In this document: positions 34,316 through 48,200 of the stretch, piece by piece
Layout: every line of letters begins with the position of its first letter
Numbering within the stretch: the first letter of the stretch is position 1
Assembly (NCBI GenBank): GCA_013398275.1
Contig: VZSE01014922.1
Span: 5,892,253-5,956,252, forward strand
Source: Promerops cafer
Taxonomy: Eukaryota; Chordata; Aves; Passeriformes; Nectariniidae
Length of the DNA stretch: 64,000 nt
Reading direction: 5' to 3'
Notes under the pieces: model-generated
The model's input: only the letters and a program-made list of their open reading frames with translations
The model's database searches: none
Told to the model about the DNA's origin: nothing
Translations under genes and position numbers: made by a program

Positions 34316-37300
34316 GTCCCAGCAGTTCAAACATACAGTTTTCCAAGCACCCCTGACACTGCTTTGTCAACATAACACAGCAAATATATGTGGAAAGTGT
34401 TTATTTGTTTTATGCAACTAAAAGCTTTGATATCAAAGGAATGTGAACACCCACCATAAGTACACAAACCAGCATTGTCACAACCCAGTCTATGAAAAAA
34501 TGAAGTCTGCTGCATTTTCAAAATTACACAAAACCAATTAAAGTTTACCTACAAAAAGCAGCCAGCCCAACTGCTAACTTGCTTAATTTCTTCAGGTTTC
34601 TCCAAAAAAAAAAAAGAACAGTGCTTTACAATTAAGTTGATTTCAGCAGAGAAACATTCATCTGGTCATTTGACATCTCTGGTAATGCAGGAAATCCATC
34701 TAAACCTCACAACTCCTCACACGCTCTGATGCTCCCTTGTTCTTCTAACAGACCTCATCAACCTCCACCTACAAACCAGCTGGCTGTGCCCTACAGCTAT
34801 TAATTTGGCCATTAAAGACAAGAGTAGGTGCCAAATTTGGATGGAGGATTTCTGACCTAGGCTTTAAGCACTGTAATGCACAGGACTAGCATATAAATTA
34901 AAAGTGTAGAGAAAGTGCTCAGAAAGGGTCACCTCCTATTTAGAATTTATTAACTACGTTCCCCCAGAGACTTCCCTGATTTAGCACCATGTAACCTGCA
35001 TTCCAATATTTCACAATGATACTGCTACATGAAAGGTTTCCCCTTACTTGCATCTGCTCAGCCATGTGAAGCAGGATCAATTCCATCAGCTCTTCTCCCA
35101 AAGACAGTCAGCCTGAGGACAGGTCACTCAGAAATTACACACACAAACGTGCACACAGTCACAGTGTGTCTGAGGAAACCCACACTTGTATTACTGTGCT
35201 GGACATGCTGAGAAAAGTCTTGGATCACTCAGCTCCTGCCATGTGGTCTCAAATGCAGTTTGTAACACGAAGAGCCAACAGAGATGACGACATTCTAGTC
35301 TGCTAACTGAAGTGAGAACCCCCAGGTTTTGGAAGCTTTCAGTCTTGGGCTCTAGTCCCAAATTACCAAGTGTAAGCTTGACTCAAATCCACCTGCTGCT
35401 ACCAGAGTGGTCAGCTCCTAGACTGAAAGGGTTGAAATCTTGCAAGACAATGAAAAATACATGCTGCAGAATAAGGATGCAGCCGCTCTGAAAAGGTGTG
35501 CAGGAAAGAGGGAGTTACTGAACTGCCTACCTTCCCCCCATGGGTAGGCAGTAATGCTTTAAGGCACTGATTCATGAGCAGTGTTTTTCAGTATAATGGT
35601 GTGTACCCTACCACAAATCCACAGGCTGTGTAAAGCCCAGGCTGCAACACAACTGAGCTGAAATCGTTGCAACCAAATGCTGTACAGAGCAAAGCATTTT
35701 TCACTTTGTACCCAGCAACCTCCATGTGAGCTGCTCAACAACACTCCTATGCCTGTATTTAGCCTCTGCATTGAGAAGTAATTTATGGTTTTATTTAAGG
35801 AGAGCTTCTTGAAGAGGGCAAAGGTGCCTCAAATTGTTTTCCCCAGAGTAAAGTGCATCAGCAGACAGTTCCTGAGGAGCAGCTAACACCCGGGTGTTTA
35901 ATAACACAATGCTGTTCTGGTTTCTTGACAGTCTCCTGGGCATTGCAGGGTCAACGCAGGCCAAAACTTCTGCAAATTTAAGGTTGCAGTTGAAAAGAAA
36001 AACACATACACTTTTCACATCATTTATAGACTAGACACAACTTGTTCCAGAAAGAATCAATCTGTTTCTTCTGCTTGTACAAATACCCAACAATGAACTT
36101 AACCATGCTGGACAGCCACTTTTACTGGTAACTAGTTTTGTTACCACAACATGCCAAAGTGAAAAGGAACCTTAATAATGTGAAAGAAGCAAGATTTAAA
36201 ACATATATTTTTAACGTGCTAGTTTTTCATGTGGTCAGCTTCTGCAGTTATGCTCCGGTAAGTGTGTCATATCATCAGTCTTAATAGACTTCCAATGTAA
36301 CAGCAGTTTCTGATTTATTCCTCCCCATCCCACAGCCTCTTCAGAGTCCATTTCTATTTCAGGCATCAGTACCCAATGCCTGCAACATCTGCAGGTTGCC
36401 ACACCAGTTTAGCTACGGAAAAATGGATACAAACTACTTGCCAACAGAAGAAAATATATCCTGCACTGCAAACTGGCTAGCTTGAGCTTTGTCCATCTAT
36501 CAATAAATAGGGCAATGCCAACTGCTAATTAAAACAGGTTCAAATGGTGCAATGCTGTAATCACAGTATGACAGGTTTAAGTCTCTAAACATATATTAAA
36601 CAAATGAGGCTAAAAATCCCTCCAACCCAAACGCTGTAAATGGGTAAGCACTCACAGCTTTTTACACTGCATTAAAGTGAACAGAGAGCTGCTGATAAGA
36701 GGCTTCCCTGCACAGAAGGCACAAGATATGCACCAAGAAGCACAGAAAACACAGGCCCTGAGATCTGTTGTTACATGGCACTAAAGCCACGCTCTCCTCA
36801 GGCTCCCGAGGAGCCCTTGGGCTGCTGGAGTATCTGCCTGTGACGTAAGCTGGCAGTAACTGCAATGCAGCACTTGCACGGGCCACGAGCATCTCTGAAC
36901 TCCTCTTCCGCAGCAGCAGCACTGCCACTCATCCCGAGTGAACTCAAGGGCATGCCTTCCACAGAAATAACTGCCACATTTAATCTGTCCAGCTGCAATC
37001 CATTTCAGATACAACTGCTTGCAATAACCATTAGCCTAAATTTTTTGAACAGTTTGTTTAAAGTAGGTAAAATAAATGATTAAATTAAAAAGATAGCCCC
37101 CAAAGAACTAGTTTTTGAAACGGGAGTAAGGATGACATAATTGGGTCTTGATGTAAGGAGTATTTCTCTGCTAAAGGAAAAAAATCTGTCCTAAGTAAGT
37201 AGTCTCATTAATCTGGCATTCCCAACAGGATCCAAAGGCTACAAAAGGCATGGCTTGCAGGGCAGATGATAATAAAAGAAGAAAAAAGTACCTCAGTTGT

Positions 37301-38825
37301 CAACCCAGGATAAACCACCAGTACTCATAGGGCATGCATTATATTCCTCTATGAAAGATATGGCAAAACCCTATGGCAGCAGAGGTGGGAAGCACTAAAA
37401 AATCCTGTGGGAGACTCCCGAATTGTAAACGTTCAGAATCACACTGAAGGAGCTCCAGTTTATCTATTAACAAAGCTTTATACCAGGACTGCTAAAATGC
37501 AGGTGAGCTAAGGGCAGATTTAGGCATGAAGCAATTAAAAAATGTATTGAGCTCCAAAGAGAGACATGGCAAGTTATCTGCTATGAAAACAGAAGTAAAC
37601 AAAATACTATTTTAAAGCACTTAAGAATGTGACTTAAGAGAAAACAGGTATAAATCAGCTTCAGCAATTACCCATACAATGACTGCCCCTTACTAGAGGC
37701 AGCTCTTGCAAGTCAAATCAGCAGTCATAATGGGGGATCCCCATGGACACTTTTTTTTACCTATAACCAAATGTTTAAAGACTCTGCTTTAAACCTGAAG
37801 TGCATGGAGAACACAGTATGATACAGCTTCCTTTGAAGTTTGACTGCCTTTTGCAAAAGGAAGAATAAACAACATCAAAAGAAATCAGCTTGCAAAAAAT
37901 GGTGAAGCGATTTTTCAGCAGAAGCTGTTTTCCAAGAGGGCACCCCCTTCCTTCAGTCTGTTCCCTGTCTGGAGTCACCTCCACAGAGTAACATGGACAG
38001 GTGCTCCTTAGTGAAATATAGCTGTTGACTATTAAAAATGCACCTTTGCTTTAAGGTGCTATTAACAGAGTTGCACTGGACACATTTCAAAAAACTTCAG
38101 TGCTATTGGGCTTTGTCAGTGTGAAACACTGACTTGTTTCTAAATTGCGTGTACCTCAAATGCTTGAGGCAGGATAAGCACCTACCTCAGTAATCTCTCT
38201 GCCAAGGCACACCTCAAGAAAAAATACTCTGACAAGCAGGCAAAGACTGAAAGTAAAATCTGCTCATTTAAAAATACATCCGTCATCAACTTATTCTGCC
38301 ATCTGTTGGTGGGGTCAAAGGTCAATCCAAAATCTGCACAAGCCAGCAGCCCTCACAAGTGAGGGGCCCTTTTCCCTACAGCCAGCAGCACACGTTTGAT
38401 GGGCTCAGGATCTGAGCCAGCAATCTTTGGCTCTTTGGCCAAAGTGACGTGGTGCACTTCAAGCAAAGCTGGCCAGGGACAGCCTCATGCACACTGCAAA
38501 CCCAGGCACAAAAGGGGATCTCTGGATGTACAGCAGGATGCTGTTATCTACCCTATTCCTTCAGAAGTTTTGGGCCCTTCTGTCTCTACGTTACTTACAT
38601 CAATGTCTTCCAACAGCAGTTCTGCAACCCTGGAAAAGGCCACTAGGGCATCCAAGGATCCCTCCTAAAACTAAGCACCACTATAGATGAGGACACCCAG
38701 TAGAAAGATGGGCATAAAGACAGAAACCAACGCAAAGCATCTCCCAACACCTCACCACATGTCAGACCAAGGTCCATCTTCCCTCACTTCACAAGATTGG
38801 TTCATGTGGTTGTTGGCCACCAGAT

Positions 38826-39545
38826 ATCACAGAATCTTAGGATGGAAAAGACCTCCAAGATCAATGAGTACAACCTTTGATAAATCACCAACTTGTCAAC
38901 TGAACCACAGCACTAAATGCCATGTCCAGCCATTTCTTGAACATTTCCAGGGATGATAGCTCCTCCACCTTCCTGGGCAGCCTGTACCAATGCTTAACCA
39001 ACCTTTCAGTGAAGAAAATCTTCCTGATGTCCAACCTGAACCTCTCTTGGTGCAGTTTGAAGTCATTTCCTCTTTTCCTTTCACTTGTTTGCTAGGAGAA
39101 GAAACCAAACCCCGCTTGGCTACAGCCGCCTTTCAGTGAGTTGCAGAGAGCTATGAAGTCCCCCCGAGCCTCCTTTTCTCCAGACTAAACACCCCCAGCT
39201 GCTCCTCTTAGGACTTGTGCTCCAGCCCCTTCCCCAGCTCCGCTGCCCTTCTCTGGGTATGTTCCAGCACCCCAATGTCCTTCTTGTAGTGAGGGGCCCA
39301 AAACTGGATACAAGACTCAAGGCGTGGCCTCGTAAGTGCTGAGTGCAAGGGGACAATCACTGCCCTGGTCCATAATCCCCAGATCTGTTTCTGCTGGGCA
39401 GATTTCCAGCCACTCTTCCCCAAGCCTGTAGGATTGCAAGGGGTTGTTGTGACCAAAGTACAAGACCCAGAACTTCACCTTGTTGAACCTCACACCACTG
39501 GCCTTGGCCCATTGATTCAGCTTGTCCAGATCATTCTACAAGAAC
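38826..39545 (-). mobile_element. CR1 LINE fragment with the remnant of the reverse-transcriptase C-terminus
   Basis: About 720 bp of CR1 is inserted in the same orientation as MTSS1. The ATTCTGTG end is at 38827-38834, followed by the 3' untranslated region and the last part of ORF2. On the minus strand around 39208-39456 the frame reads CR1 words such as RPRLESCIQFWAPHYKKDI and QRRAAELGKGLEHKS, with a stop right after HKS, where an intact element would continue. The 5' end of the element is missing. It is an inactive, ORF2-decayed copy, and older than the copy at 23.8 kb judging by divergence. Confidence 0.9.
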
Positions 39546-42183
39546 AAAAACTTGGCAGCTGACAGGAAACACGTTGTTCTGACATCATGCTCTCTCTGGC
39601 CCAGTCCAAAGTAAGGCAATGGTCAAGCTTAAAACATGCTCGTGGTCTATCAGTTTAGTACAGCCAACACTTCTGAAAGGAAAAACTGCCAGGCTTAAGT
39701 CACACACAGTCTTTAATGCAGTCTCTCAGAGTAATTTATAGCAGGATATGCTTCCTGCCATAAAACATACATATGCAGAAAATATTATAAACTTCCTACA
39801 AAATCTATATTTAAATTGGAGGCTAACACTCTGCTGATATTGCTGGTGATATCCACTGCACTCACTGACTTTTGAAGTGACCTAGAGGTTTAGATGCTTT
39901 AGCATGGCTTGCTGTTATTTTACCTGAAAGTTTTCCTCCACCACCATCTGAATGCTTCTCCAGGAGAGCCACCAAGGCAGACACCACCTGTCCTGGTGAC
40001 TCACAGCAGTGAACTGGATGTAAGGAGCATGAATCACTTAGAAGAGCTAGACCAGCATTTTGATAGAAAAGTGTATCACCTTCATCAACCTGGAAGGCTC
40101 TTTTGCAGCAGAGCATGGGAAGATCCACCAGGCGAAGAGCCACATCCTCTCCCTACAGAACCTTCCTGACAATGGCTGCTGCAACTGGGGACAACTGCAG
40201 GGACAGTAATGATAGTTCCATCAAAGTGACACAGTTCCTCTGCTCACCCATACAGACATGTTAATACCAGAAAGAAACAGTCTGTTCTTTTCCCAGACAA
40301 CTAGAGAGGTCTATAGCCCCTTTAGGCAGAACCAAGAAAACTGTCTCCTTTAAGATGCTATTGGCCCAATGAACAACAAAGCACTATTAATTTGAAAATA
40401 CTGAACTTGCCTGGCTGTGGGAATAGCGACCTGAGCTCCAGTTTCACTCCTGGAATTCCCAAATATCTATGATTTAAAATTTGACTCTGCACAGAACACC
40501 AATGTCATACTGGTGATGTTTCAGGGAAATTTGTCCAATGCAATGTTTTTCAGCATGGTTTCTCTCATAAATGAACACATAGGGGTCCACAGTGTGAGCC
40601 TCAAAGATAAACATGCTGAGTCTCACCTTCAGAACACAGACCTCCAGAGTATCTGCTTGATTTCCCCTAGTAATTTCAGGCATAACGGGGTTGGAGGAGG
40701 AAAGGAGGAAAGCAACACTAATACAACTAAGATTATGACCTTTAAATGTTTAACTAGCAATCTATTCTTTGCAGTCAAGACAAAGCAGCAGGTGATTAGC
40801 TTCACTATGAGTCACTGCGCTCCTGTAGCACCATAATTCAATGAGACATTTTAACAGCCTTCAATTTTGTTTGAGATCTGCTTACTAGAGCCGTTGTCCC
40901 CTAGCTACAATTTTGTTTTGCCTCACAAGCCACGCAGGGCCAGTCCAGGTCAGTGCTGGATTGAAGGAGATGCCTCGCAGAAAATCCCAGATGCTCCAAG
41001 AAATGGGCCTGTTTCCAGAGCAGGCACTGTGAATCTGAGAGAAGGTCTGGAGCTTGTGCCTGGATACAAGCTGCAAACTTTCAGCAAGCTACAAAGGAGA
41101 GCCTGACCTCTCTCACATCTCAGGATGCACGTACTTTACTTGCTCAGGCTATCCACTATCCTTCAGCTACATCAGACACACCGTTCTTCACTTTCTGCTG
41201 TAGCTGCTGCAAATATACTCTTAAGGAACTCTCTCACATTTCCAGAAAAGGCTTCGATGTGGCAGTGTATGAACACCTACCCACCCTCACCTTCTGCCTG
41301 ATCCATTCCTCAGCTGCTGTTACGGTATCAGGAAATTGCTGGAGAAACTGAATATAAGTTTCTCATAGAATTCCCATATCCCATGTAATACGTAACACAT
41401 AACTTCATTGTCTTTCAACCACACTTGGATTTCAGAAGTTATACAGGAAAGGACCTGGCAAGCTCTAACTGCCTTCTTGACAGACAAAGCTTTTTCCACT
41501 TCTCCAGAGTAGTTTCTTTTTCCCCAACAGCTTGATAGGCAATTCAGAAAACGAAAAACATACGTCCCTCCTCTCCATAGCTGAGTCAGCAACAGCAAAC
41601 TCCTGAAGCATGCATATACCCTGCTGGCCTCCAGACCCTAGAATTATTTCACTTTCCCTCAAGCACTTGAGTTCACCAAGCCCAGGCATAACACAGTGTA
41701 CTCAAGTTGCACTCATAGTTGCAGGACCAGCCCCTATTTCTGCTCACAGTCCAGAGGGTTACCAAAACACAAATATAAATTAGTGGGAAGAGTACATGTT
41801 TCTTTCATCAACCCACTGTCAAACATGCTTACTGAGAATTGAACTACATACACAGTATGTCCTGTTCCAAGCCTGCACTACTGGGCACACAGGTCAAGTT
41901 TTTACTTAAAAATTACCTTTGGTCACCTGTTACTTGCCATTTCATAAGGCTTAGGAATCTCTTACTGGCTGCAAGCTAATAGGTAAGTGCTTAACCTTAC
42001 AAAACATCTGCTCATAGGTTTTGATCCAGAAATCCTGGGTTCAAACTCCACTGCTGTGGTCCATTCATTTGGGTTGTACAGTTTCAACAACTAGGAAAAA
42101 ACAAATTACAAGCTTTCACAGAGAGCAATGAAACATTTTTGTTCCACAGCAGGTAGTTCAATCAAAGTCTGTTATTAAATACT

Positions 42184-42218
42184 CTTCCACTTCTTAAAAC
42201 TTCTTCCACTTCTTAAAA
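42184..42218. repeat. Two-copy tandem repeat, 19-bp period
   Basis: The 16-mer CTTCCACTTCTTAAAA occurs twice, 19 bp apart (42184 and 42203). It is probably a local slippage duplication. Confidence 0.85.
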
Positions 42219-45200
42219 GTGTTCTGCATTATGGAAAGGCTTATTTTTACCTCATACCTACCCTGGTTGTATTTTAAGGCCACATTGAATACGATATATT
42301 TTTTAATCCAGATTAGACTCACCAAGACTCTTATCAGCATATCACTCAGGAGTTTGCAAGGAAAGTATCTGAACCGTAACCTCCAGCATGTATGAACACA
42401 GCTTCATTAACACATAAATGCTTTCATCCCAGTAAAACTGCATTTTCATTAGGCATTGCACTGCTATTCACAGAGGTGTCAAAGCAGAATTACTGCTTAA
42501 TGGGCATAATATTACTGTGACACAGGGAAGGCCTAATGAGAGTTTTGCAACACACTATTGCAAAAGGGCTCCAGAACCCCTTACGGCAGGAAGATTTACA
42601 TCTGAGACATCTATACCTATTTGAATGGGACATACTTTGTTTTACAGGGGTAAAAAACTAACACTTTGTCCCTGTAACACAAAGTGAAACAAGAGGAAGA
42701 AAAATCATCTTATGCAGCAAGAAGATAAGCTTTCCAAAAGAAAGCAGAAGAGTGAAGTCATGTATCAACCTCATGACTAGAAAGCACGAAAGATGCAATC
42801 TGTTTGGCTTGTACTTAAATCCAAAATCTCACATTTCTTTCTAAAAGGGCTTGAACTGTGTCTCTTATGTGCCATTATATAATCTTGTACTTTGCTTTGC
42901 ACAGCAACTGTAAAGGTGCAGTATGTAGGCACCATGATCTTTGCTTTCAACTAGAGTCACTTTCAGTGCTTCAACTCCTCAACACTCCTACAAGAAAAAC
43001 CTAGTGGGTGACCACAAGCAACCAAAATGCCCAAATACCTGTGACCTGTACAGAGCTGTGAAGCTCTTCTACCTATGAGATTTCATCTCCCCACCAGACG
43101 ATGGCCAATTCTGAGATGGTTTAAATGCCTTCAAAACTTCAACTGGTGACTTAGGGAGCTTTCTGCTGAAACGAGGCATGCCACAGGCATCACAAGTGGA
43201 GGTTTAAGGGGGAAAAAGTCTGAATAAATCATATGTTTGACAGCTAGGCTAGGAGAGGCCCTAAACCTTTCCATTTTAAAAGCAGTGCAATCTCTACATC
43301 ACACCCCATGTCCTTCAAGCGTGAGAGCAGATATATCTTTGGCCTGGCAGTCTGGGCTCCACACACTGTAACTTCAGCAGCTCCTGTCTCTAGTGGGTAA
43401 AACATAAAAATCACCATCAGCCTGAGAACAGGCACGGGTTGTGCTCATGTGGAGATGGTCCTTCCCTTCAAGGAGCACAAGTGATTGACATTTGGTCAAT
43501 TAGTTCTCTATTAACATGCAGCCAGGGACCTGGTAACAAGAACTCTTTTTTTCTTCCTGGTTTGATAGAAAAGACATTGAAATGTGTTTTAATCTGCAAC
43601 ACAGACTGATAAAACCAGCTGCCCAACAGACAGGTTTAATTCTCCTTAGAGGGCTTGAGAGCAGCTTTACTGCCTGCCGGATAAGTCACATTTACAGCAG
43701 ATCCTCTGATCTGCTCAGCCTCCTGGATGAATTTAGAAATCAGACCAGAGGGTAGATTTGCAGAGCAGTAATGAGCACAGGAGACGGTGCAGAAGCGATT
43801 GAGAAGAATAATTTAGTCTCTGTCAACATGGGGGACTTGTCCAAGCTTCTGGGTGGCTCATGGAAGAAAGGCAGAGAAGGATGAAACAAGGGGAATCTGC
43901 ACTCCAAAACTACTTTCCACAGACCACTTTGAGAAGCCTTAATCAGCTTTGCAACGTTTCCTCCTTCCCATTTCAGGGCATTTTTATTTTTTTTTTCTTA
44001 GTGTTAAGAAAAAAAAATAGGGCAGGCCATGGGTATCCCTGACAGGCACCACCACCGTGTTGCCACAGTGACTGTAACAGTACACGGTCACTTGGCAGGC
44101 AGAGGATTTCCCCACCACTGTATTTCTGCTAATGAGTCAGCAAGTGCCTTAACTTAAACACACCACCAGCTTGATCAGGCTTGTTACTGTGCAACTGCAC
44201 ACCAGAGCAGAGCAGATGGAAGAGCTCCTGTTGTACCAGCTGGATTTAACCCCACCACCCTCTAAACCACTTCCACAAAAAGCCAGTATAGGGAGCTCCA
44301 GCCACCATTTTCACAGATCTCAGCATCACTGTTTCCATCTCAAATGGACTGCATCAGCATCAACACAATATAGAGAGATCATTAGAAGAAGTTAAAAAGA
44401 TATAACTATGAGCTCGAAAACAAAACTCAGGTCAGAGGAGGGCCAGGAATCCAGGCAGTGCAGCTCCTTCTGGGTTCTCCTGATACAAAACTGAGCCACG
44501 GCAGCAAAACTCATACATTGCCTCTCATGTGTAAAGAGAGTAGAGAACATGTCAAACAAGTTTCTGTAGGAAGGGTTGGTTTATTTGTACTTCTCTCCAT
44601 TCTCAGGAGCTACACATCTTTTTTTCAAGTCAGTAACAACCTATTACTGACATTTCAGTACAGACAAAAAGCAGCACCAGCAGTGTCAATTCCAACGCAT
44701 ACTTCTCCAGTTACTCCTAATATGTTCCTACTCCTGGATTTCTATTTGTGAACACGGGTTCCAGAGTACACACAACCACTGCAAACCCAAAAGCATAGAA
44801 ACTAAGAAAAATATTAATATACCCTATGTAAATGGTTTAAATACTCATATTCCTTAGACTTCAATATGTAAAACAACACAAGCAGATTCATACAAGAATT
44901 AAATATGGAGTTATGGACAGATCAAGTACGAGGTGGACAGATGGTCTTGCCAGAGGTATTTACTGCCTTTCTGAAAATGGCAAAAGGGCATTAACTCAGA
45001 AAGTAGAAAATGTTTCAAGAAGAGAAATAACACCACAAGTAAAAGGAGATCAGATCCAGCCCTTTCCAGCTCCCAAACTGACTGGCGCTCTCTCTCACTT
45101 TCCAAGGCATTTCCCATCTCTATCTGTGCCTAGTTGAGACAAGCGAGTCTGACACACCAGACAGTCTGCTCCCGTTTCATGAAGGAACAGCAATTCCTGA

Positions 45201-48200
45201 AAAAAAAGCAGGGCTAAGAATAAATCCCAGTGGTCAGAATAAGTACATGAACTAAGTACATGGCACACATAAGATTTATCAGGCCTCACGCTCTCACAGC
45301 ACCACAAATCCTAATGGTGCCCTATTTACTACCCATGTACGCCTTTAAATCAATGGCAAAAGTTCACTTGGCACAGTAACATATCCTATCACTGCAGGAG
45401 TTTCACCTGCAGTGGTTTACTTCTAGCCCTTCCCAATTCACTTGTGTTAAACCAAAAACTGGTAGAAAAAAATGGAGAAGTCCTGCAGTATCTACAAGCT
45501 GGTGAGCATGTAGGATTGCCAACCAATTCGCCAAGCTGGGACTGCTGGACTATGATCAGTAAGCTCAGAATGCACATTGGACATGTGAGTTAGTCAGTGA
45601 TCATGGGAACACTAACAGCAGGTAATCTTACCTCCAAGGACAGACTCCACTGTATTTGGAACCCATGATCTGAACCCTGAAAAAAATCAAAGCATTACAG
45701 AAATGGATACTGATGTTGCCATTACAGCCAGCCTGCAAACGCTGCTGGACAAGGCACCTTGGAGGGGAACACGGGCTGTTCCAGGCAGTCCTGTTTGCAG
45801 CTGTGCCTAAAGGGCCATCAAAGAAGTCCACAGAAACGATGCCATGAAGGGCAGGACTGTTACCACTGGTGGTAAATGACCAAAGAAAACAACATGGAGA
45901 AAAAGGGGAAGTGAAAAAGGGGAACAAAGAGCCTTCAGAGCACAAAGCCACCAATGGCTTCCTCCTGTTTTCCACATAAAATGACTACACATCTGCCATC
46001 ACAACCAGACTCCTCTGCATGGCAGGATCACCACCTCTCGAGGCTATAGATTTTCATACCTTACAGAGCACATACGAGCCTCTGGTGCTCTGTATATTCA
46101 GTACAGGGGACAGTCACCTTCTAAGGAGGTCCCATAACCACTACCCCACATCCTTTTGTACAACCTGGCTTTCAAGGCTAAATACAGGCAGTAGCACAAG
46201 CTTGTTTGCTGTGGTCCACAAGCCCCTGTATTGCTCATTTGAATCAACACCACCACATCATTTGACCTAAAATGGTATCAACACCTTCAGTCCCCAAGCA
46301 GACACTTCCATGCAACACTAACTTTGATGCTGACTTGTCTGCTGGGAGCATGTCTCCAGTGCAAAAAGGACAGTAAACAAATTTATTTGCACAAGCCTTT
46401 GGAGAGCTTTGAAGGTGAAGCAATATTCAGTCACAACCAGTGAAGTACAGCTAAGTGTCCCTGCAGCCACACATCATCTCTTAAATCATTATTTTCCTGA
46501 TACATCATTAATGTGAATAAAACAAAAAAAAAAAAAGATATGAAGTCGTAATAATCCTGCCCTTTTAAACACACCTGGTATTTGCTGGTCCTGCATCCCA
46601 ATTGCAGGAACTTGCCTGGGATCACTGGGGAAACAAGTAGATGGAAATGTCAGTTCCAAGGTCTGCATATTTTTTCGATGATGAAAAGGGTCCCTCCAGG
46701 GCTGGTTCAGACACAAACTACAGGAGATGAGGAACGTCCTGGCTAATGCCCAGGGGTCTGTTCACATTCACTGCATGTTCCTCAGTATGGCTGCCTACAG
46801 TATCTCTTATTTCATAACAGGTTCTTCTATTTGTACAAACCTCACTCAACCTTCGTTTGCCGAGGACAATGGAATGGAATCCCACAGAGTTCCCAACAAG
46901 CTACGGCACAGCTCTTCCTTTATTTCTCTTGTTCTACGAGAGACTTAAGGTGACCAGCTCACATGAGCTGTCTGGGAAAACAGTGATGTCTTCTGGCATG
47001 CAGTGCAGGCTGAAGGTCTCAGAGAAACCATTTTTGCTACAAATCTCACGATGCTCAGCAGGGAGAGAGGCCTCATAGCGAGAGGCTGGAAGGCAGCGAC
47101 AGGATTTTGCAGCAGCTCTGAGCCCTCACCACCAACAGTGGCTCTGCTGTGCATTCAGGATTATTGGTTATCCTCTCCTAATCCCATGATTGAATGCCCA
47201 GGGCAAAAGAAAAAAAATTGTATTATATACAGATAGATAGCTATTTAAAATCATTAACAGAGATTTATATCTCTGAGCTAGTCTTCTGTTCTCTGGGGAA
47301 ACCAGACAGCTACATAGTAAGAGACTGAAAGCTACAATAAAATGAAAAAATAAGCTTCAATAAATCATTAAGCTAAAGCTTATAATGTTTATCTGCAATG
47401 TCATGTCCTCACAATCTACAAAAGCAGATGCATAACTTTTTGTTTTTCTTCTATTAACTGTTAAACTGTCATATAACTGTTACAAAAGATTGAAGCTTTT
47501 TTTTTTAAAGTACTGAACATCAGGGACTGCAGTTTCTTGTCATGGAAGGGATGGATACTTGAATGCAAATCTGTGTTTTGAAAAAGGAACTGGAGATGAA
47601 ATATATGCAAATAAAGTTTTGAGGGTGTGGCTGTTCACCTTCTGCTGATGATCCGGCAGCTAGATGTGCCTGCAACTTCATTAACAAGGCATGTCTGTGA
47701 GATTAATTTTACCAATTCTGCTCCATCTTCCGTCATTTAGTCTTCTGGTACACTCCAACCCTACATTTCCAAGTATATGATACATACAACAAGGTAAAGG
47801 CAGCAGCAGAGCCAGTCTGAGGTTCCTCAGCAATGAAGGAAAGTCCTGTGAACCCCGGCACTCCTGCCACGGGAGGGGAGGACAGGCAGAAAGCCTGGAA
47901 GAAGGCAGACTCATTTCAAGAGCAGAAGGAGCTTTTCAGGGTCAGCAGTTGCTTTCCTACCCCCTCCCTTGCACACAGCCCTGGTCCTCCCCCAGCCAGC
48001 TTTGCTCTCCCTCCTCAGCCCAGAAGAGCTGGGAAGATGGAAGCCCAGGGCTGGGCGCTGCTACGCAGGCAGAAGGGTGGAGGAGGAAAAGGAAGGCCCT
48101 GCAGACATTTCTCTGGGACATAAGCTGGTGGCAGATGCAGACAGCTGTGCCCCAATGTCCTCCCCGACAGGCTGAGGCAGGTGCACAAAGAGGGGCAGCT

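Noticed and set aside
36841..36848. TGACGTAA, a CRE-like word in a moderately GC-rich stretch
   Set aside because: A single 8-bp match with no supporting cluster is expected by chance in 64 kb.
39120..39356. Apparent 78-codon minus-strand protein rich in Arg and Trp
   Set aside because: It is an out-of-frame reading of the CR1 reverse-transcriptase remnant, not a gene.
41364..41385. TCATAGAATTCCCATATCCC, a possible CR1 tail
   Set aside because: Only the word TCATAGAAT matches and no CR1 body follows on either side.
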